Assembly: GCF_026191725.2 (NCBI RefSeq)
Contig: NZ_CP120863.1
Span: forward strand, 5,188,001 to 5,252,000
DNA length: 64,000 bases
DNA from: Roseibium porphyridii
GTDB lineage: Bacteria; Pseudomonadota; Alphaproteobacteria; Rhizobiales; Stappiaceae
Direction: 5' to 3'
The notes beneath the pieces are model-generated. The model saw only the letters and a list, made by a program, of their open reading frames with translations. It had not been told where the DNA came from and ran no database searches. A program made the translations under genes and the position numbers. Below, piece after piece: positions 1 through 9,088 of this stretch; the first letter of the stretch is position 1, and each line of letters begins with the position of its first letter.

Positions 1-17
1 TTGAGTATTCCACACCT

Positions 18-905
18 ATGACCACCCCCGAAACCGCCAATCGCGCTCATATCATTGCTCACGCGCTGCCCTATATGCAGCGCTACGACAACAAGACCGT
101 TGTCGTGAAATATGGCGGCCACGCCATGGGTGATCCCGAGTTGGGCCAGGCGTTTGCGCGCGACATTACATTGCTGCGCCAATCAGGCGTCAATCCGGTC
201 GTGGTTCATGGGGGCGGCCCGCAGATCGGCAAGATGCTGCAAAGGCTCAACATCGTCAGCGAATTCAAGGGCGGCCTGAGGGTCACCGACAAGGCAACGG
301 TTGAAGTTGTTGAAATGGTGCTCGCCGGTGCCATCAACAAAGAAATCGTTCAAATGATCAACTCCGAGGGTGGCCGGGCCGTCGGATTATGCGGCAAGGA
401 CGGAAATCTCGTAACGGCGCGCAAACTGCAGCGAACCGTGGTCGATCCCGACAGCAATATCGAAAGCGTTGTGGATCTGGGTTTTGTCGGCGAACCGGCC
501 AATGTGAATCCGACAGTACTCAGGCTGGTTCTGAAGGAAGATATCATTCCGGTCATAGCACCGGTTGCCCCGGGTGAGGACGGAGAAACCTACAACATCA
601 ATGCCGACACCGCAGCCGGTGCTATCGCCGGGGCGCTGAATGCCACGCGTCTGCTGTTCCTGACAGATGTGCCGGGCGTTCTCGACAAGGACGGCAAGCT
701 TATCAAACAGCTGACGGTCGCCAATGCTCGGGCGTTGATCGCCGACGGCACGATTTCAGGCGGCATGATACCCAAGGTCGAAACCTGCATTGAAGCGCTC
801 GACCGGGGCGTGGAAGGGGTTGTGATTCTGAACGGCAAGGTTTCGCATGCTGTGCTTCTGGAGCTGTTCACAGATGGCGGCGCCGGAACGTTGATCAAAC
901 CGTGA
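18..905 (+). CDS. argB: Acetylglutamate kinase
   Basis: Phosphorylates N-acetyl-L-glutamate in the second step of arginine biosynthesis, in the cytoplasm. The 295-residue product has the full family length. It shows the N-terminal phosphate-binding motif KYGGHAM at residues 31-37, the substrate loop HGGGPQIG at 64-71 and the C-terminal [10 protein letters not shown] segment that belongs to the nucleotide site. The ATG at 18 gives the expected N-terminus; the upstream gene lies outside the window, so no ribosome site can be judged. It overlaps the next gene by four bases (GTGA), which points to translational coupling. Identification is secure from the motifs. Confidence 0.97.
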   Translation: MTTPETANRAHIIAHALPYMQRYDNKTVVVKYGGHAMGDPELGQAFARDITLLRQSGVNPVVVHGGGPQIGKMLQRLNIVSEFKGGLRVTDKATVEVVEMVLAGAINKEIVQMINSEGGRAVGLCGKDGNLVTARKLQRTVVDPDSNIESVVDLGFVGEPANVNPTVLRLVLKEDIIPVIAPVAPGEDGETYNINADTAAGAIAGALNATRLLFLTDVPGVLDKDGKLIKQLTVANARALIADGTISGGMIPKVETCIEALDRGVEGVVILNGKVSHAVLLELFTDGGAGTLIKP

Positions 906-1651
906 CGGGAAAACGCCCCCTGCCCCATGAGGGCCCGCACGCGCACCGTCATGACCTCCGCCTCTTTCAGGGAGTCGAAGCCTGGATCTTTGATCTCGAT
1001 AACACGCTTTATCCCCATGATGCGGACCTGTTCTCGCAGATCAACGAACAGATCGCGCAGTTTGTTCAAGACCTGCTGGGACTTCCGCGTGAGGAGGCGA
1101 TGGCGCACCAGAAAGCGCTTTATCACGCACATGGAACGACGCTGCGTGGCCTGATGAGCGAGCACAGCATCGACCCTGATGCCTATCTCCGCTTCGTTCA
1201 TGACATTGATTATTCAAACCTGGCGCCGAACCCAGAACTCGGTGGCGCGATTGAAGCCTTGCCGGGCAAGAAGTTCATTTTCACCAATGGCGACCGCCCG
1301 CATGCGGAGCGAACCGCAGCTGCACTTGGCATTTCCGATCATTTTGAAGATATCTTCGACATTGTGTCAGCGGACCTGATTCCGAAACCAAACCGGGAAA
1401 CCTACGACAAGTTTCTGGAGCGAACCGGCGTGTCGTCTGCCCGCTCAGCCATGTTCGAGGACCTTTCAAAGAACCTGAAAGTGCCGCACCAACTCGGCAT
1501 GTGCACGACACTGATCGTGCCAACCGGTTCCAGGGAACTCTTTCGCGAAAGTTGGGACATGGAAGGCGATCCCTATCCGCACGTGGACTTCGCTACCGAT
1601 GATCTGACCGGATTCTTAAAATCCGTCCTGGGTGCTCTGGCACAAGCCTGA
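902..1651 (+). CDS. HAD-family pyrimidine 5'-nucleotidase-like hydrolase
   Basis: A cytoplasmic haloacid-dehalogenase-type phosphatase of 249 residues. The nucleophile motif is [10 protein letters not shown], with D31 and D33, and a threonine motif FTNGD follows in the middle of the protein. The DLDNTLYP signature is that of the SDT1/YjjG-like pyrimidine nucleotidases, but the substrate is not proven. It starts at a GTG overlapping the argB stop codon. In many Hyphomicrobiales this gene sits between argB and dapD, so its placement is ordinary while its separation from dapD here is not. The role in arginine or lysine synthesis is unknown. Confidence 0.88.
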   Translation: MTGKRPLPHEGPHAHRHDLRLFQGVEAWIFDLDNTLYPHDADLFSQINEQIAQFVQDLLGLPREEAMAHQKALYHAHGTTLRGLMSEHSIDPDAYLRFVHDIDYSNLAPNPELGGAIEALPGKKFIFTNGDRPHAERTAAALGISDHFEDIFDIVSADLIPKPNRETYDKFLERTGVSSARSAMFEDLSKNLKVPHQLGMCTTLIVPTGSRELFRESWDMEGDPYPHVDFATDDLTGFLKSVLGALAQA

Positions 1652-1722
1652 TCTGCGGCTCTGGTGGTCAGGTGCCAACTTCGTTAGATTGAGGAAAACT
1701 CAACGACGGAGTTCAACCGCTC

Positions 1723-2586
1723 ATGGCGTCCCTGCGCGCACTTCACGCCTTTTCCCTGTTGGCCCGCCATGGCCGCGCCGCTATGGCAGCGGAAAAACTC
1801 GGTGTCTCTCCCTCCGCATTGTCACACCTGATGCGCAAGCTTGAGAGTGAGCTTGGCGCGACACTCGTCAATCGGGATGGGCGCGGCCTGACACTGACGG
1901 AGGAAGGGCAACGGCTTGCACTGAGCCTTGGTGATGCGTTCGACCGCATTGAAGAGGCCGTCGACAGTTTCAAGCGGCGTGGACGTACCGAACTCAGGAT
2001 CAGCACGGTTTCGACATTCGCTACCCGTTGGCTAATCCCGCGTTTGCCCTCCTTTCAGGCGAGCCAACCGGATGTTGAGCTGCTGCTGTCGGCCTCAACG
2101 CGCATGGTCGATCTCGACCGCGAGAACTACGATTGTGCCATTCGGCTGGGAACCGGCAACTGGCCCAGCGTTGAAAGCCACCTGCTTTGGCAAGAGCATT
2201 TGGCGGTTGCCCTTGCACCTGCCCTGTTAAGCGGCAAGGATCCGGCCGATCCGGACATTCTGCTCAAATTGAGGCTGCTCCACAGCGCGTCCAGACGCAA
2301 CGATTGGACAATCTGGCTGGATGCTGCCGGCCTAAGCCACCCGGATCTGAATTCCGGAATGGTCCTGCAAAGCCGGGACCTTGCCATCCAGGCTGCCATA
2401 GCAGGAATGGGAGCTATCGTGATCGACAGGCGGTTTGTCTCGCAGGAACTTGAAGCCGGGCATTTGATCATGCCGGACTGGAAGGTGCTTGAGCTGGAGA
2501 CCGGTTACTGGTTTGCCCGATCACCTGCTCGAACGCTGACCCGGCCAGTGGCAGCTTTTCGGGACTGGCTCCAGACAACAGACTGA
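1723..2586 (+). CDS. LysR-family transcriptional regulator (GcvA-like)
   Basis: A 287-residue LysR regulator with the winged HTH in residues 1-60 (AFSLLARHGRAAMAAEKLGV followed by SPSALSHLMRKLE) and a periplasmic-binding-protein-like effector domain from about residue 90. The sequence resembles the GcvA/AmpR subgroup. It is transcribed in the same direction as argB but after a 71-base gap. The nearest downstream gene is on the opposite strand, so its target cannot be deduced from divergence. No effector is recognisable. Confidence 0.9.
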   Translation: MASLRALHAFSLLARHGRAAMAAEKLGVSPSALSHLMRKLESELGATLVNRDGRGLTLTEEGQRLALSLGDAFDRIEEAVDSFKRRGRTELRISTVSTFATRWLIPRLPSFQASQPDVELLLSASTRMVDLDRENYDCAIRLGTGNWPSVESHLLWQEHLAVALAPALLSGKDPADPDILLKLRLLHSASRRNDWTIWLDAAGLSHPDLNSGMVLQSRDLAIQAAIAGMGAIVIDRRFVSQELEAGHLIMPDWKVLELETGYWFARSPARTLTRPVAAFRDWLQTTD

Positions 2587-2729
2587 ATTTCGCTCCGTTT
2601 TGTCTCGGTTCAAACTGACGGCGAATATCCCTTTTCCAGAAAACTTGTGCTGGTCTATGGGGCTATCAAACGACGGCCTTTGCCAAGGCACGGCATTAGA
2701 CTGCAAGAAAGCAGGCACCATTAAAAAAC

Positions 2730-3521
2730 CTAGAGATCACGGTAGCTGATCAAGTCAGTTCCCAGTCTTTGGATCGTTTCACGGACAAGAGGGCTTTTCA
2801 GCGTTTCAAGGCACGTCCTTCTGTCCTGATCGACGTCCTCATAACCACGATGCCCCAACAAGCCGAGTTCATCGGATTGAACGGCTGGATGATCGATAAA
2901 TATGTAAGTGCCCGCACTCAATCCTGCCAAGTTCTCGCAAAACGCCGATACACGATCATCAGTCATGCGCGGTGTCGGGGGATACCCTTGAAAGCGTGGA
3001 AGCCCGTGTCCGAACGCATCATCCTTCAAGCCGAACTCCTCGCAAAGGCCGCTCACGATTTCACTGAACCGGGGATCAAAGTCTGCAAAATGCCTGACCA
3101 TATGAGCACTGACGTGACTTGCGCTGCGAAACGTACGTACGCCCAGTTCGATTTGCGCTCGAAATTCTGCAACGACCTCGTCGAAACACCAATCAACATC
3201 TTGCAAGGCGCAGCGTTCGTCCCTTGCCCGCGGTGACAGAAGCGGATGGAAATTCCCGGAACTATCGACAAGGCTCCTGGCGGCCGTCAGGGGACGCCAC
3301 TTGATGCGATCCCACTCGCTTGTGAGCGTCAGGTGGATGCCGATGTCAATCTGAGGCCGCTGATTGAAAATTTCGGCGGCGTGCGGAATCCATGCACATG
3401 GCATCATGACCTCAACGCTGCGGGCAATCCCGTTGAGGCAGGCATCAAGGCACCCCTCATTTGATGCCAGGCACGATCCTGCATCATCAGCTCTTACAAG
3501 CAATCTGACAGCTGAAGACAA
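2730..3521 (-). CDS. YdjC/ChbG-family carbohydrate deacetylase
   Basis: A 263-residue protein of the ChbG/HpnK (YdjC) family, metal-dependent deacetylases that act on N-acetylated sugars or lipids. Visible marks are the N-terminal VRADDAG motif that supplies metal-binding aspartates, GIHLTLTSEW with the first histidine, and SHVSAHMVRH where the family usually has an Asp-x-His-x-His arrangement. The replacement of the first residue by Ser-His is a small departure. No signal peptide is seen. It stands alone between genes of opposite direction, so its substrate cannot be inferred. Confidence 0.83.
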   Translation of the reverse strand: MSSAVRLLVRADDAGSCLASNEGCLDACLNGIARSVEVMMPCAWIPHAAEIFNQRPQIDIGIHLTLTSEWDRIKWRPLTAARSLVDSSGNFHPLLSPRARDERCALQDVDWCFDEVVAEFRAQIELGVRTFRSASHVSAHMVRHFADFDPRFSEIVSGLCEEFGLKDDAFGHGLPRFQGYPPTPRMTDDRVSAFCENLAGLSAGTYIFIDHPAVQSDELGLLGHRGYEDVDQDRRTCLETLKSPLVRETIQRLGTDLISYRDL

Positions 3522-3744
3522 AGGCTCTAATCCTCATTGACTGATTGCAGCCTAAGCCCGTACCGCACAAAACAGGGTAAAAATGATTGCCATATATTGT
3601 CACACCGCATGCTTTGAACCTGCTGTTCAGACCGCTGCAGTCAGTTCATTCCCTTGCGTTAGCCTTTGAATAACCTCATACTCTTGAACTGCGCCGGCAC
3701 GAAAGAAACTAAAACTGCCGGTGAGGTTTCATTGGGGGGATAAT

Positions 3745-4125
3745 ATGCGCAAGGGGCTGGTGAGCGCCGCTTTTTTGGTGTTCTCATTTGTTTATCTCGT
3801 CACCGGCGTTGTACCTGTTTCGGCAGAAACGCTGATGTGGCGATTTGAAAGCAAGCATTCAAAAATCGTGGATGTTGAACTTTATTCAGACAGCCGGCGC
3901 GGACATGTCTGGCCCGGCAACAACAAGATTTACGTGCTCGACGATTACTCCGTCAAAACGATCAGCATCTCGTGCCGGAGCGGCGAGAAGATCTGCTACG
4001 GCGCCTGGGTTCGCAACCGGTCGAACCTTTATTGGGGCGTCGGTTACAAGAACCGGAACCGTTGCTCAAGCTGCTGTTACACCTGCAATGGTGGCCAGAC
4101 CAAGGTGATCGTTCTCAACCCGTAA
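3745..4125 (+). CDS. Small secreted Cys-rich hypothetical protein
   Basis: Unknown function. Starting at the ATG at 3745, preceded by a GGGGGGAT ribosome site, the product is 126 residues. It has a Sec signal peptide of about 27 residues ending in VSA. The mature part carries a WPG motif, GEKICYGAW and a C-terminal cluster of four or five cysteines (RCSSCCYTCNGG), which suggests disulfides or metal binding outside the cytoplasm. The next gene is also a small secreted protein in the same direction, about 100 bases away. Confidence 0.75.
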   Translation: MRKGLVSAAFLVFSFVYLVTGVVPVSAETLMWRFESKHSKIVDVELYSDSRRGHVWPGNNKIYVLDDYSVKTISISCRSGEKICYGAWVRNRSNLYWGVGYKNRNRCSSCCYTCNGGQTKVIVLNP

Positions 4126-4227
4126 GGTTACGAGCGGCAACTATGCCAATACCGGTGGCTATGCGATGATCCGCTTTCAGCAGCGGGACGTATCTCGAGC
4201 ATTGTTTGTTTTATGCTGGAGGCCGTC

Positions 4228-4740
4228 ATGAATTTCACAAAGCACCTCGCGGTAACGTCGATTGCAACCGCTGCGCTCTTGTTGTCGAGTGCCGCCCAAG
4301 CCGATTTGCGCGTCGATTTTAAAGAAGGCGCTCCCAAGGACGCGTTTCGGTTCGAAAACATCGGAGTGTGTTCCATAACCAATTCATCCATCACACTTGA
4401 CCTTGCAACGTCTTCGGCTGGTCTGATTTTTGACGTCACGAACCAAGGGGCCGGCGTCGAAGTGTTCCAACCGTTCGAACTGATCGAGGGGGCCGATGCT
4501 CTGGCAAAAGTACCCGATGTGCTGGACGGCCAGACAAAGATCGAACTGAGCATTTCAGATCTTGCCCCAGGCGCGGCAATCGCCTTCACGATCGATGTTG
4601 ATGATACGAAGGGACAGCGGGCCATCACCGTTTCCGGCTCTGAAATCGAAGGGGCGACGGTCATATACCGGAACGACAAAGAAAAAGCCCTTGCGACGTT
4701 TTCTTCCGTTGCACGCGCAAGCGTCACCCGTGCGTGTTAG
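4228..4740 (+). CDS. Secreted hypothetical protein
   Basis: Unknown function. The ATG at 4228 follows a good CTGGAGG ribosome site. The 170-residue product has a signal peptide of about 25 residues cleaved after AQA. The mature protein looks beta-rich, with a CSITNSSITLDLATSSAGLIFD segment in its first third, and resembles alphaproteobacterial secreted proteins annotated only as hypothetical or aggregation-factor core; that resemblance is an impression. It has one cysteine early and one as its last residue. It may be co-transcribed with the Cys-rich gene upstream. Confidence 0.72.
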   Translation: MNFTKHLAVTSIATAALLLSSAAQADLRVDFKEGAPKDAFRFENIGVCSITNSSITLDLATSSAGLIFDVTNQGAGVEVFQPFELIEGADALAKVPDVLDGQTKIELSISDLAPGAAIAFTIDVDDTKGQRAITVSGSEIEGATVIYRNDKEKALATFSSVARASVTRAC

Positions 4741-5041
4741 CGCACAACACAGCCTACCCACGATATCGGGACACCTCGCCTGCTGTTAGCCGCAAACGTG
4801 AAACCGGGTTCTCTCGACCCGAAAAGTCATTGGCGTTAAGGTATGCGTTCATAATAATCTGCGTTCCGGCCGCTCGGTGAACGATTGTGCTCAAGGCGCA
4901 AACAGCGAAGAAACCCAGATTGGTTTGCGGGCTTTCACAGCGCGGTCAATCCCCTTTATCGGGCGATCCTAGGGATGCCGCCGGACCTTACACGGGCATG
5001 CAAACAGCCTTTAGCGGACCGCGCAAAGGAGTGCTTCGGTT
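4741..5041. other. Intergenic stretch, nothing recognised
   Basis: No gene, repeat or RNA structure is recognised here. The last bases before 5042 contain an AAAGGAG ribosome site for the following gene. Confidence 0.6.
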
Positions 5042-5806
5042 ATGTTTTGGGATAAAATAGAACCGGTCATTACAGCGCCTCTCCAAGACGCCATCGATAA
5101 TTCCTACGTGGTTTTCGGTCGGTACCGCCTTACCGGGACGATTGTCTACTGCGATTGCCCCTCATGCATGACACCTGAGGTTGCCGCAAAACTATCCAGC
5201 CTTCCCTTGAAGGATATCGGTGTCGATCTGCTGTCGGAATACACCAACTCCGCACACGGCTACAACAGGGACCAGATAGAGACTGAATTCAAATATTTTT
5301 TGCCAAAATACTTTGACCTGATCGGACACTGCCAACCACCCTCTTACCTGGATCTGGAAGTCTGTCTGACAAGGCTGAAAGGCTATCGCGACGTATGGCC
5401 GGAAACCGAGAAAGAGGCGGTTGATGCATTCTTCGATGCTTTTCTGGAAGCCTGTCTTCAACAGGGCCGCCTTCTGGAATGGCCCGTTGGCCTTAGGCTG
5501 GAATTCGATATCGGAAGCGTGCTTGCAATGATCGTTCTGGCGGGTGGCGACCTGAACAAGGCACTTGAGATCATTGATCGTAACACCGGTGCCCTGGTGG
5601 CGGTTCATCTGGCGAGTCTTCGTATGGAGCTCGGCTCAAAGGATGGTACCGTATATTACGACAACGCGTTTCTGGAAGACCACCCGGATGCGGCGAAGCG
5701 GATTGGCAGCTGGCTTCAACGCGACTGCGTCACGGAACGTATTCTGGCTGCGCCAGACGCACTTGGCCGACCGGAATATGATGACATCCTATGCAACGGC
5801 TTGTAG
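5042..5806 (+). CDS. Hypothetical cytoplasmic protein
   Basis: Not recognised. A 254-residue soluble protein with no signal peptide or membrane segment. The N-terminal third contains a CDCPSC motif at about residues 38-43 followed by a conserved-looking MTPEVAAKLSSLPL helix, and an aromatic segment TEFKYFLPKYFDLI. The cysteines could bind a metal, but the set is incomplete for a standard zinc finger. The start at 5042 has AAAGGAG about eight bases upstream. The protein is acidic and mostly helical by eye. It is isolated from its neighbours by gaps on both sides, so there is no context for a function. Confidence 0.7.
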   Translation: MFWDKIEPVITAPLQDAIDNSYVVFGRYRLTGTIVYCDCPSCMTPEVAAKLSSLPLKDIGVDLLSEYTNSAHGYNRDQIETEFKYFLPKYFDLIGHCQPPSYLDLEVCLTRLKGYRDVWPETEKEAVDAFFDAFLEACLQQGRLLEWPVGLRLEFDIGSVLAMIVLAGGDLNKALEIIDRNTGALVAVHLASLRMELGSKDGTVYYDNAFLEDHPDAAKRIGSWLQRDCVTERILAAPDALGRPEYDDILCNGL

Positions 5807-6045
5807 CTCGATTTGTAAGTGCCACTCCCAAGGCGTAACCGATTTCAGCGTGCCCTCAACAGCTGCGACAAGCAAAATATCGGACCGACGGATCAAACAC
5901 CCAAACCCTGGTTTTCACTGTCACACTTCATTGTCACACCAAACGACACGTTTTTCTGCAAATCATGGCCGCACCCACCAAAGGCGCTGTCTCATCGGAC
6001 ACCCCGTGACGCCTTCTATCGCAGCAGGCCAACAAGAAGCTTCTC

Positions 6046-7551
6046 CTATGGTGCAGATCTCGCTGGAGACCGGCCATCTTGACCCACGCTGCCTGGCCGC
6101 GGTTTCCTGGCTCCGGCAACTGCCAACAGCATCGGTTCCATTTGTGGGTGGCGGAACCTGAAACCTGACCTTGTCAGTTTGGCCGGAACAACGCGCTGAC
6201 CTCCCAGCATGGTCTCCCGGCCCATATCCCCAAGCGTGCCGGACAAAAGCCATGCGGGGAAATGCAGTAACGCGATCCGGTGTAGCGCTTGAGCAAGTGC
6301 CTGAGTGAATTCAACGTTCCGAACGGGTTCAGGCGCTGTGGCATTGACAACACCCCTCAAGCTGGTGTCAGACATCGCACGAACAATGACGCGGATCAGG
6401 TCATCATGCTCGATCCAGGACATCCATTGCCGGCCCGTCCCCATCACACCTCCTCCGAAGAACTCGAATGGCGTCAAGAGCCTCGCGAGCATGCCACCTT
6501 CCACGCCAAGGACGAGACCGATCCGGAGGATGACAACACGAACATTTAACTGGCCGATTGCAGCCGCTGACCGTTCCCATTGATCGCATACTTCATGGAC
6601 GAATGCGGGATCTGGATCGGCGTCTTCCGTAAGAAGCTCATCTCCGCGAAGACCGTACCAGCCAACCGCAGATCCACTGACAAAACAGGCCGGTTTGCGG
6701 TCCAATCGTCTGATGAGCTCTTGAAGTGCTTTCGTGGTCTTAACCCGTGAGTTGACGATCCGAGCCCGTTTTCTTGCCGTCCAGAGGCCGTTTGCCACAG
6801 GCTCTCCTGCAAGGTTCACGATAGCGTCCAAACGGTCTGCGTTGTGAATTTGATCAAGGCTCGTAATCACGCGAACGGGATGCGCAAGCTCATCAAGACC
6901 CTTCAGATTTCGGGTCAGAACGGTGACATAATGGCCGGAAACGACGAGGCATTCCACAAGCCGCCTGCCGACAAACCCCGTCCCGCCAGTGACCAAAATA
7001 TGCTGGCGCGGCGGCAGGCCTGCGGCCAGGGCAGCCGCGTTCCCCCTTTCAAGTCTTTCGCTTCTGGTAGCCGCCAGCAAATCACGCGCACTGAAAAGGC
7101 CGACCCCCAGGGCTGCCAGAGTTGCCATCACGCTCCACCAACCATAATTGGCTGGGTAAATCGCGGTGGAACGCAATGACCATTCCCAGAGAACCGGCGC
7201 GGCCAGAGCTAGAATTGCACCGTAGTTCAATGCCAGCAAAGTGTGGTTGATGCGCTCGGTCCACGGCAGTTTGCGCGTCAGATCCTCTTCGACAAAGTCC
7301 CAAAGCGTTATCAGCACTTCAAGGAAGAGAATGAACGACAGGGCCACTGTGAAAAATCCATGTGGCTCGGTCCAACCGAAACACAGGAAGATTATTGCGT
7401 AGAAGAAATTGCGGATACTGTGCAAACGCAATTCCGTTTTCTGGGATGTGCGCCAGGCCAGCCGCTCGCTGCCTTCGTGATGCACAATCGTGTCGAAACC
7501 ACCCATGAAAATCTGAACGGAAATCAAAGACCAGAGCAAGGGACTGTCCAT
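6046..7551 (-). CDS. DoxX-like membrane domain fused to TIGR01777-family NAD(P)-binding epimerase
   Basis: A 501-residue fusion. Residues 1-155 hold about four hydrophobic segments (for example IRNFFYAIIFLCFGW and ALNYGAILALAAPVLWEW), so this half sits in the membrane. Residues 184-500 form a Rossmann-fold SDR domain with TGGTGFVG at 188-195 and an SAVGWYG segment holding the active-site tyrosine region, which is the TIGR01777 epimerase pattern. Its start overlaps the stop of the DUF4166 gene upstream, so the two are co-transcribed. Such fusions are known next to DUF4166 genes. The substrate is unknown. Confidence 0.86.
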   Translation of the reverse strand: MDSPLLWSLISVQIFMGGFDTIVHHEGSERLAWRTSQKTELRLHSIRNFFYAIIFLCFGWTEPHGFFTVALSFILFLEVLITLWDFVEEDLTRKLPWTERINHTLLALNYGAILALAAPVLWEWSLRSTAIYPANYGWWSVMATLAALGVGLFSARDLLAATRSERLERGNAAALAAGLPPRQHILVTGGTGFVGRRLVECLVVSGHYVTVLTRNLKGLDELAHPVRVITSLDQIHNADRLDAIVNLAGEPVANGLWTARKRARIVNSRVKTTKALQELIRRLDRKPACFVSGSAVGWYGLRGDELLTEDADPDPAFVHEVCDQWERSAAAIGQLNVRVVILRIGLVLGVEGGMLARLLTPFEFFGGGVMGTGRQWMSWIEHDDLIRVIVRAMSDTSLRGVVNATAPEPVRNVEFTQALAQALHRIALLHFPAWLLSGTLGDMGRETMLGGQRVVPAKLTRSGFRFRHPQMEPMLLAVAGARKPRPGSVGQDGRSPARSAP

Positions 7552-8228
7552 CAGTCGTCCTCCATATCATGAAATAGCGCGTCCTGCTGGATCAGCTCAC
7601 CGAACAGACGGCTCTTCAAAGACAGCGAAAACACGAAACTCTTCTTTCCAAGATCACGGTGGGTGATGGTCAGCTTGCCGGGCGCAAACCAGACCGGCAG
7701 GCACAAACGTGCTGCACCTAACTGCACAAAGTAATGATCGCTTTCAAAAATGAGCCCCTCTTTGGAGGCACTTACCTGTAAGGCGATCCCGATCCCTGCC
7801 CCAATGTATTCTTCGATGCCTGTCGGTCCGCCAAAACGCTTCGAGCTGTGAATGACCTGAGGAAAGCCAGCGGCGCGTCCATATTGACGGACCCAGAACT
7901 GACCATCACCTGCAATGTCTTCGGTTACCGACACGACCGCGGGTTGATTGGCCGACGACAGGTCGAAGGGCAGCGGACCACCTACCAAACGCGCAACCTG
8001 GGCCAGCAATCGCCCGACAAGGTTCATTCGGATCGAGACCACCCGCCCCTGGTAGACGACACTCGCGCCGTTGCTGAGCCGTTTGCCAAATCGGCGTTTG
8101 ACCGAAGATGGAAGTGCAGACCAGGCCGCGTCGCCCAGAAGGTCGCTAAAGCGACGATCCTGATACGTTTTCGGCATCGGGTTTGCCACATCGCGTAAAG
8201 CTGAGTTGTCCTTCCTCACTTTATGCAC
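7551..8228 (-). CDS. DUF4166 domain protein
   Basis: A 225-residue cytoplasmic protein matching the DUF4166 pattern as I remember it: SVKRRFGKRLSNGASVVYQGRV near the N-terminus and the central GADG-like lipid-handling region. DUF4166 is often found fused to or beside SDR-type enzymes. It is the first gene after the palindrome at 8246-8271 and its last base meets the epimerase start codon, so the pair forms an operon. The function is not established; a lipid or quinone role is a guess from the membrane partner. Confidence 0.78.
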   Translation of the reverse strand: MHKVRKDNSALRDVANPMPKTYQDRRFSDLLGDAAWSALPSSVKRRFGKRLSNGASVVYQGRVVSIRMNLVGRLLAQVARLVGGPLPFDLSSANQPAVVSVTEDIAGDGQFWVRQYGRAAGFPQVIHSSKRFGGPTGIEEYIGAGIGIALQVSASKEGLIFESDHYFVQLGAARLCLPVWFAPGKLTITHRDLGKKSFVFSLSLKSRLFGELIQQDALFHDMEDD

Positions 8229-8245
8229 TCCCTCCTGTTGTGTCC

Positions 8246-8271
8246 GTTATTTCTGTATAAAGAGAAATAAC
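8246..8271. promoter_or_regulatory. Palindromic operator before the DUF4166/epimerase operon
   Basis: A perfect inverted repeat with 9-base arms, GTTATTTCT and AGAAATAAC, separated by eight bases, placed 18 bases upstream of the DUF4166 start codon. The half-site ATTTCTGT recurs in the palindrome at 8842-8861 that covers the start of the GbsR-type regulator. Inference: both are sites for that regulator. Confidence 0.65.
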
Positions 8272-8291
8272 TATCTAAATAAAAAGAACGG

Positions 8292-8852
8292 CTAACTCTT
8301 GGACTTGCCGCCAATCTTCAAGAGTGAAAAGATTTTGTCACCCATCTTCATCAAAGTGGCGAGTTTCGATTTGGGAACACTCAGCATTTGAGCTGACCAC
8401 CGGTCAGCCGTTGTCAAGAAGTCATGCATTTCCTGCATGCGTTTCAAGGCCACAGGGTCAAGACCTGTTTCTCCACCCGCCTGGTCGACGCAGATTTCAA
8501 TTGCACGGATAGCTGGGTCGATTTCCCGTTCCTTGCGCCCCCTTGCGATCAGTAGCGCCATTTCCCATACGTCGGTCTCGGCGACAAAATGCTCTCTCCT
8601 GTCGCCAGCAACCGGAACCCGTTGAATGAGGCGCCAGCCGACAAGTTCCTTCAGAGAGTTGGACACATTAGATCGGGCAATGCCGAGTTCCTCTGAAATC
8701 TGCTCAGCATTCAAAGGTCCTGCGCTGAGATAGAGTAACGCGTGGATCTGCGCTACAGAGCGATTAACGCCCCATTGGCTACCCATGTCTCCCCAATAAA
8801 GGATGAACTTTTCCTTCGAGGAGTTTTCAGATATGTCGGCAATTTCTGTCAT
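8292..8852 (-). CDS. GbsR/MarR-family transcriptional regulator
   Basis: A 186-residue winged-helix regulator from the ATG at 8852. The segment WGVNRSVAQIHALLYLSAGPLNAEQISEELGIARSNVSNS, described here only in parts, is typical of GbsR-type MarR proteins, with the recognition helix around ARSNVSNSLKEL. It sits directly upstream of the DUF4166/epimerase operon, in the same direction. No Shine-Dalgarno is visible before 8852; instead TTGACA (8882-8887), 17 bases, GATATT (8859-8864) place the transcription start on the start codon, so the mRNA may be leaderless. A perfect palindrome covers the start, which suggests autorepression. Confidence 0.86.
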   Translation of the reverse strand: MTEIADISENSSKEKFILYWGDMGSQWGVNRSVAQIHALLYLSAGPLNAEQISEELGIARSNVSNSLKELVGWRLIQRVPVAGDRREHFVAETDVWEMALLIARGRKEREIDPAIRAIEICVDQAGGETGLDPVALKRMQEMHDFLTTADRWSAQMLSVPKSKLATLMKMGDKIFSLLKIGGKSKS

Positions 8853-8861
8853 GACAGAAAT
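8842..8861. promoter_or_regulatory. Perfect 20-bp palindrome over the GbsR-type start codon
   Basis: ATTTCTGTCATGACAGAAAT is identical to its reverse complement. It overlaps both the likely -10 box (GATATT on the minus strand) and the ATG at 8852, the usual position of an autorepressor site. Confidence 0.75.
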
Positions 8862-9088
8862 ATCTGATGAAACCGACTGAATGTCAATCCCCTCAGATTG
8901 ACAGCAGATTATCAAAGTGGAGGTCCTTCAACCTCGCCCCTTTACAATGGCAAGATATGCACTGGAGATCCCCTACATCTGACTGCCAGGGTTGCAATCT
9001 CCTGGACTTCTCTATGCAATCTACGTCACCATCTCCTTCAGCTCACCGTGAGCGGCAAAAAGAGTTCAATTTCCCGAAGAGGTCAGAT

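Noticed and set aside
590..1201. Long open frame on the minus strand across argB and the HAD gene
   Set aside because: It runs antisense to two well-supported genes, has no family similarity and no ribosome site.
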